Below, one piece after another: positions 3,788 through 5,883 of a stretch of DNA of 5,883 nt (positions are counted from its first letter, which is position 1; the number at the start of each line of letters is the position of its first letter). The notes below the pieces were generated by a model, which made no database searches, had not been told where the DNA came from, and worked only from the letters and a program-made list of their open reading frames with translations. The translations under genes were made by a program, and so were the position numbers. The DNA is taken from positions 1 through 5,883 of the forward strand of contig JBDREF010000161.1 in assembly GCA_043820045.1 (NCBI GenBank), read 5' to 3'. This stretch comes from JBDREF01 sp043820045. GTDB taxonomy: Bacteria; Planctomycetota; Phycisphaerae; Sedimentisphaerales; Anaerobacaceae.

Positions 3788-5824
3788 ATGGGTAAGATCC
3801 GAAGTTTCACTGTGCTTGTTCTTATGCTCTCGGTTGCCAACGCCTGGGGAGCAGGTTTCCTGGACGACTTCGATAGACCCGATGGCGATGTAGGGAATGG
3901 TTGGGCGACTCAGGCGGACGGGACCATTCAGGTCAAAATCGTGGACAACGAGGTTCTCATCGCCGGTGAGCAGGCCGTCGACTGGGTGCGGTGCGGTATC
4001 TCCCGAGACGTTGTGGATGAGACGAGGGTCTCCTGCGACTTCAAGGGCGATGACAGCTTCAACTTCCACATCCGTGTCAGCGACGCAGAAACCAGCGCCT
4101 ACCTCGAGATCTACACATGGGGTGGCCCCCTCATCCATGCCAATTCCGAAGATGGCGGCTGGCCTGGCTGGACCGACATCGCTGGCTCAGCTGTAATAGC
4201 AGGGGAGTACAACACCGTGGTGTTGGAGCAAGACGGTACAGAGTTTACCATCACCCTTAACGACGCGGTGGTCGGTACTCTCACGAATGCCAACCTCACC
4301 CGCATCGGGAGCGTGCTCATCGCCAGCGATGCAGCGGCCGGCACTGTTGGAAGTCTTCACATCGACAATGTGCAGATAGGGATTGTATTTGCTGCCAAAG
4401 CCAAGGACCCGATTCCCGAAGACGGTGCGATCCATGAAAATACATGGGTAACCCTCTCCTGGACGCCGGGGAAGTTTGCTGTTTCTCACGATGTCTATCT
4501 GGGCGAGGATTTCGACGTTGTGAACGAAGCGACTCGCGACTCAGACGTATACCGCGGCAACCAGGTGGCAGACTTTTATGTAGCCGGCTTCCCGGGCTTT
4601 GCTTATCCGGAGGGGCTTGTGCCTGGTACGACGTACTATTGGCGAATCGACGAGGTCAATGACGCCGATCCGAACAGTCCGTGGAAAGGCGATATCTGGA
4701 GTTTGACAATCCCTCCGAAGACCGCCTATAATCCCAACCCCGCCGACGGTGCAGAGGGCGTTCCTCTGACTGCGACGCTCAAGTGGACGCCGGGTTTCGG
4801 TGCGAAATTGCACACCGTGTATTTTGGCGACAACTTCGACGAAGTGAGCAATGCAGCCGGAGGCCTTCCCCAGGGGGCCTTAGTCTATAAGCCCGCCTCC
4901 TTTGAATCGGAGAAGGTTTACTACTGGCGTGTGGATGAGTTTGACGGCGTTGCCACGTATAAGGGCGATGTCTGGGGCTTTACGACCCCGGGCGCCGCCG
5001 GCAACCCGCAGCCGGCTAACGGCGCCGTGGATGTGCAGATGACGGCTACTCTTAGCTGGACGCCGGCGGACAATGCTGCTTCGAGCGAACTGTACTTTGG
5101 CACCGATGCCGATGCCGTGAAGAATGCTGCCGCGGCATCACCCGAGTACATGGGCAACAAAGCACGCGGTTCGGAGAGCTACGATCCCGGCAAACTCGCC
5201 CTGGATGCGACCTACTACTGGCGCGTGGATACGGTCTATCCGGATAGAACAGTCAAAGGTCTTGTGTGGAGCTTTGAGACTGCCGGTTTCATTCTCGTGG
5301 ACGACTTCGAGTCCTACAATGACATCGACCCACCCGACCCCAACAGCAACAGGATATTCGACAAATGGATAGACGGTTTTGGAACCGCGACAAATGGAGC
5401 GCTTGTAGGCAATGACTTCCCTCCTTATGCCGAGCAGACTATTGTCCACGGCGCCGCCCAGTCGATGCCGTATTTCTACGACAACAACAATAAGACTTCC
5501 GAAGCAACGCTCACGTTGGTCTATCCGCGTGACTGGACCGAGGGAGGAACTACGAAAATGTCTCTATGGTTCCGCGGCGATTCGGCTAATGCTCCTGAGC
5601 AGTTGTTTGTTACCCTGGGCAATGCGGTGGTCTATCACGACGATCCTGCCGCAACGCAGACAACCGCATGGACGCAGTGGATAATCGACCTGCAGGCACT
5701 TGCGGACCAGGGCGTCAACCTCGCCAACGTCGATTCGATCACAATCGGCATTGGCACCAAAGGCAGTCCGGCCGCCGGCGGCGCAGGAACGATGTACTTC
5801 GACGACATTCGGCTGTACCGGTAG
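3788..5824 (+). CDS. Secreted multidomain protein: jelly-roll-like domain, three FN3-like repeats, C-terminal jelly-roll-like domain
   Basis: Encodes 678 residues. A signal peptide is clear: MGKIR, a hydrophobic core (about 7-16) and a likely cleavage after ANA (A19) or A22. Residues about 24-198 form a beta-rich, concanavalin-like domain beginning FLDDFDRPDG and ending SLHIDNVQIG. Three fibronectin-III-like repeats follow (about 207-308, 315-400 and 406-498). Each has a 'P.DGA' start, an 'ATLxWTPG'-type strand, 'YYWRVDE' and 'GDVWGFTT' or a variant. Residues about 501-678 are a second jelly-roll-like, possibly carbohydrate-binding, domain starting FILVDDFESY and ending MYFDDIRLY. No catalytic motif, dockerin, sortase signal, PEP-CTERM or membrane anchor is visible, so I infer an exported adhesive or polysaccharide-binding protein rather than an enzyme. 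From memory this architecture is abundant in Phycisphaerae-type planctomycetes. It has its own promoter and ribosome binding site and diverges from the radical SAM gene. Confidence 0.9.
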   Translation: MGKIRSFTVLVLMLSVANAWGAGFLDDFDRPDGDVGNGWATQADGTIQVKIVDNEVLIAGEQAVDWVRCGISRDVVDETRVSCDFKGDDSFNFHIRVSDAETSAYLEIYTWGGPLIHANSEDGGWPGWTDIAGSAVIAGEYNTVVLEQDGTEFTITLNDAVVGTLTNANLTRIGSVLIASDAAAGTVGSLHIDNVQIGIVFAAKAKDPIPEDGAIHENTWVTLSWTPGKFAVSHDVYLGEDFDVVNEATRDSDVYRGNQVADFYVAGFPGFAYPEGLVPGTTYYWRIDEVNDADPNSPWKGDIWSLTIPPKTAYNPNPADGAEGVPLTATLKWTPGFGAKLHTVYFGDNFDEVSNAAGGLPQGALVYKPASFESEKVYYWRVDEFDGVATYKGDVWGFTTPGAAGNPQPANGAVDVQMTATLSWTPADNAASSELYFGTDADAVKNAAAASPEYMGNKARGSESYDPGKLALDATYYWRVDTVYPDRTVKGLVWSFETAGFILVDDFESYNDIDPPDPNSNRIFDKWIDGFGTATNGALVGNDFPPYAEQTIVHGAAQSMPYFYDNNNKTSEATLTLVYPRDWTEGGTTKMSLWFRGDSANAPEQLFVTLGNAVVYHDDPAATQTTAWTQWIIDLQALADQGVNLANVDSITIGIGTKGSPAAGGAGTMYFDDIRLYR

Positions 5825-5845
5825 GTTTTCAAGAGACTATGAAAG

Positions 5846-5866
5846 CGGCAGGCAATTGAGCTGCCG
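5846..5866. other. Weak hairpin downstream of the surface-protein gene
   Basis: CGGCAG (5846-5851) and CTGCCG (5861-5866) form a 6-bp stem with a 9-base loop, 21 bases after the stop codon. No T run follows on the plus strand, so it is at best a poor intrinsic terminator. The window ends 17 bases later. Confidence 0.3.
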
Positions 5867-5883
5867 ATATAATGAGTGTGCAC

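Noticed and set aside
1..5883. CRISPR arrays, tRNA or rRNA genes, insertion sequences, phage or defence genes
   Set aside because: I looked for direct-repeat arrays, terminal inverted repeats and transposase or integrase motifs and saw none. The window reads as ordinary chromosomal DNA.

Overview
The window looks like a chromosomal segment of a moderately GC-rich, Gram-negative-type bacterium. I infer a planctomycete, most likely of the Phycisphaerae/Sedimentisphaerales group. The main reason is the large secreted protein at 3788-5824: its repeated 'ATLxWTPG ... YYWRVDE ... GxVWxF' modules and its C-terminal domain (starting with VDDFESY, ending with MYFDDIRLY) resemble, from memory, a protein style very common in those genomes. 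This taxonomic call is recall, not a search result.

Layout, left to right. (1) 1-495, minus: N-terminal part of an unrecognised, probably membrane-anchored protein that runs off the left edge. (2) 549-1328, minus: a two-domain protein with a degenerate STAS-like N-terminus and a C-terminal PilZ domain that keeps both c-di-GMP-binding motifs. It lies 53 bp upstream of gene 1 and is probably co-transcribed with it. (3) 1329-1785: a 457-bp intergenic region with a good ribosome binding site, a candidate promoter for the PilZ gene, two copies of the same dyad (GACAG-N7-CTGTC) placed 51 bp apart upstream of that promoter, and a strong terminator hairpin serving the next gene. (4) 1786-3279, minus: a lone radical SAM protein with a cobalamin-binding-like N-terminal domain (BchE-like class). 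(5) 3280-3787: a 508-bp divergent intergenic region. It carries short leader-type reading frames before the radical SAM gene (one with a near-perfect Shine-Dalgarno, another overlapping the radical SAM start codon) and a good sigma-70-like promoter plus ribosome binding site for the rightward gene. (6) 3788-5824, plus: a 678-residue exported multidomain protein, with a jelly-roll-like domain, three fibronectin-III-like repeats and a second jelly-roll-like domain. (7) 5825-5883: a short tail with a weak hairpin.

The window shows no single pathway. The left pair suggests cyclic-di-GMP signalling, the centre is a stand-alone radical enzyme of unknown substrate, and the right gene is an extracellular or cell-surface protein. 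There are no tRNA or rRNA genes, CRISPR arrays or insertion sequences that I can see. The most unusual signals are regulatory: the duplicated equally spaced dyad in front of the PilZ gene (about -46 and -97 from the predicted start site) and the nested leader reading frames in front of the radical SAM gene.
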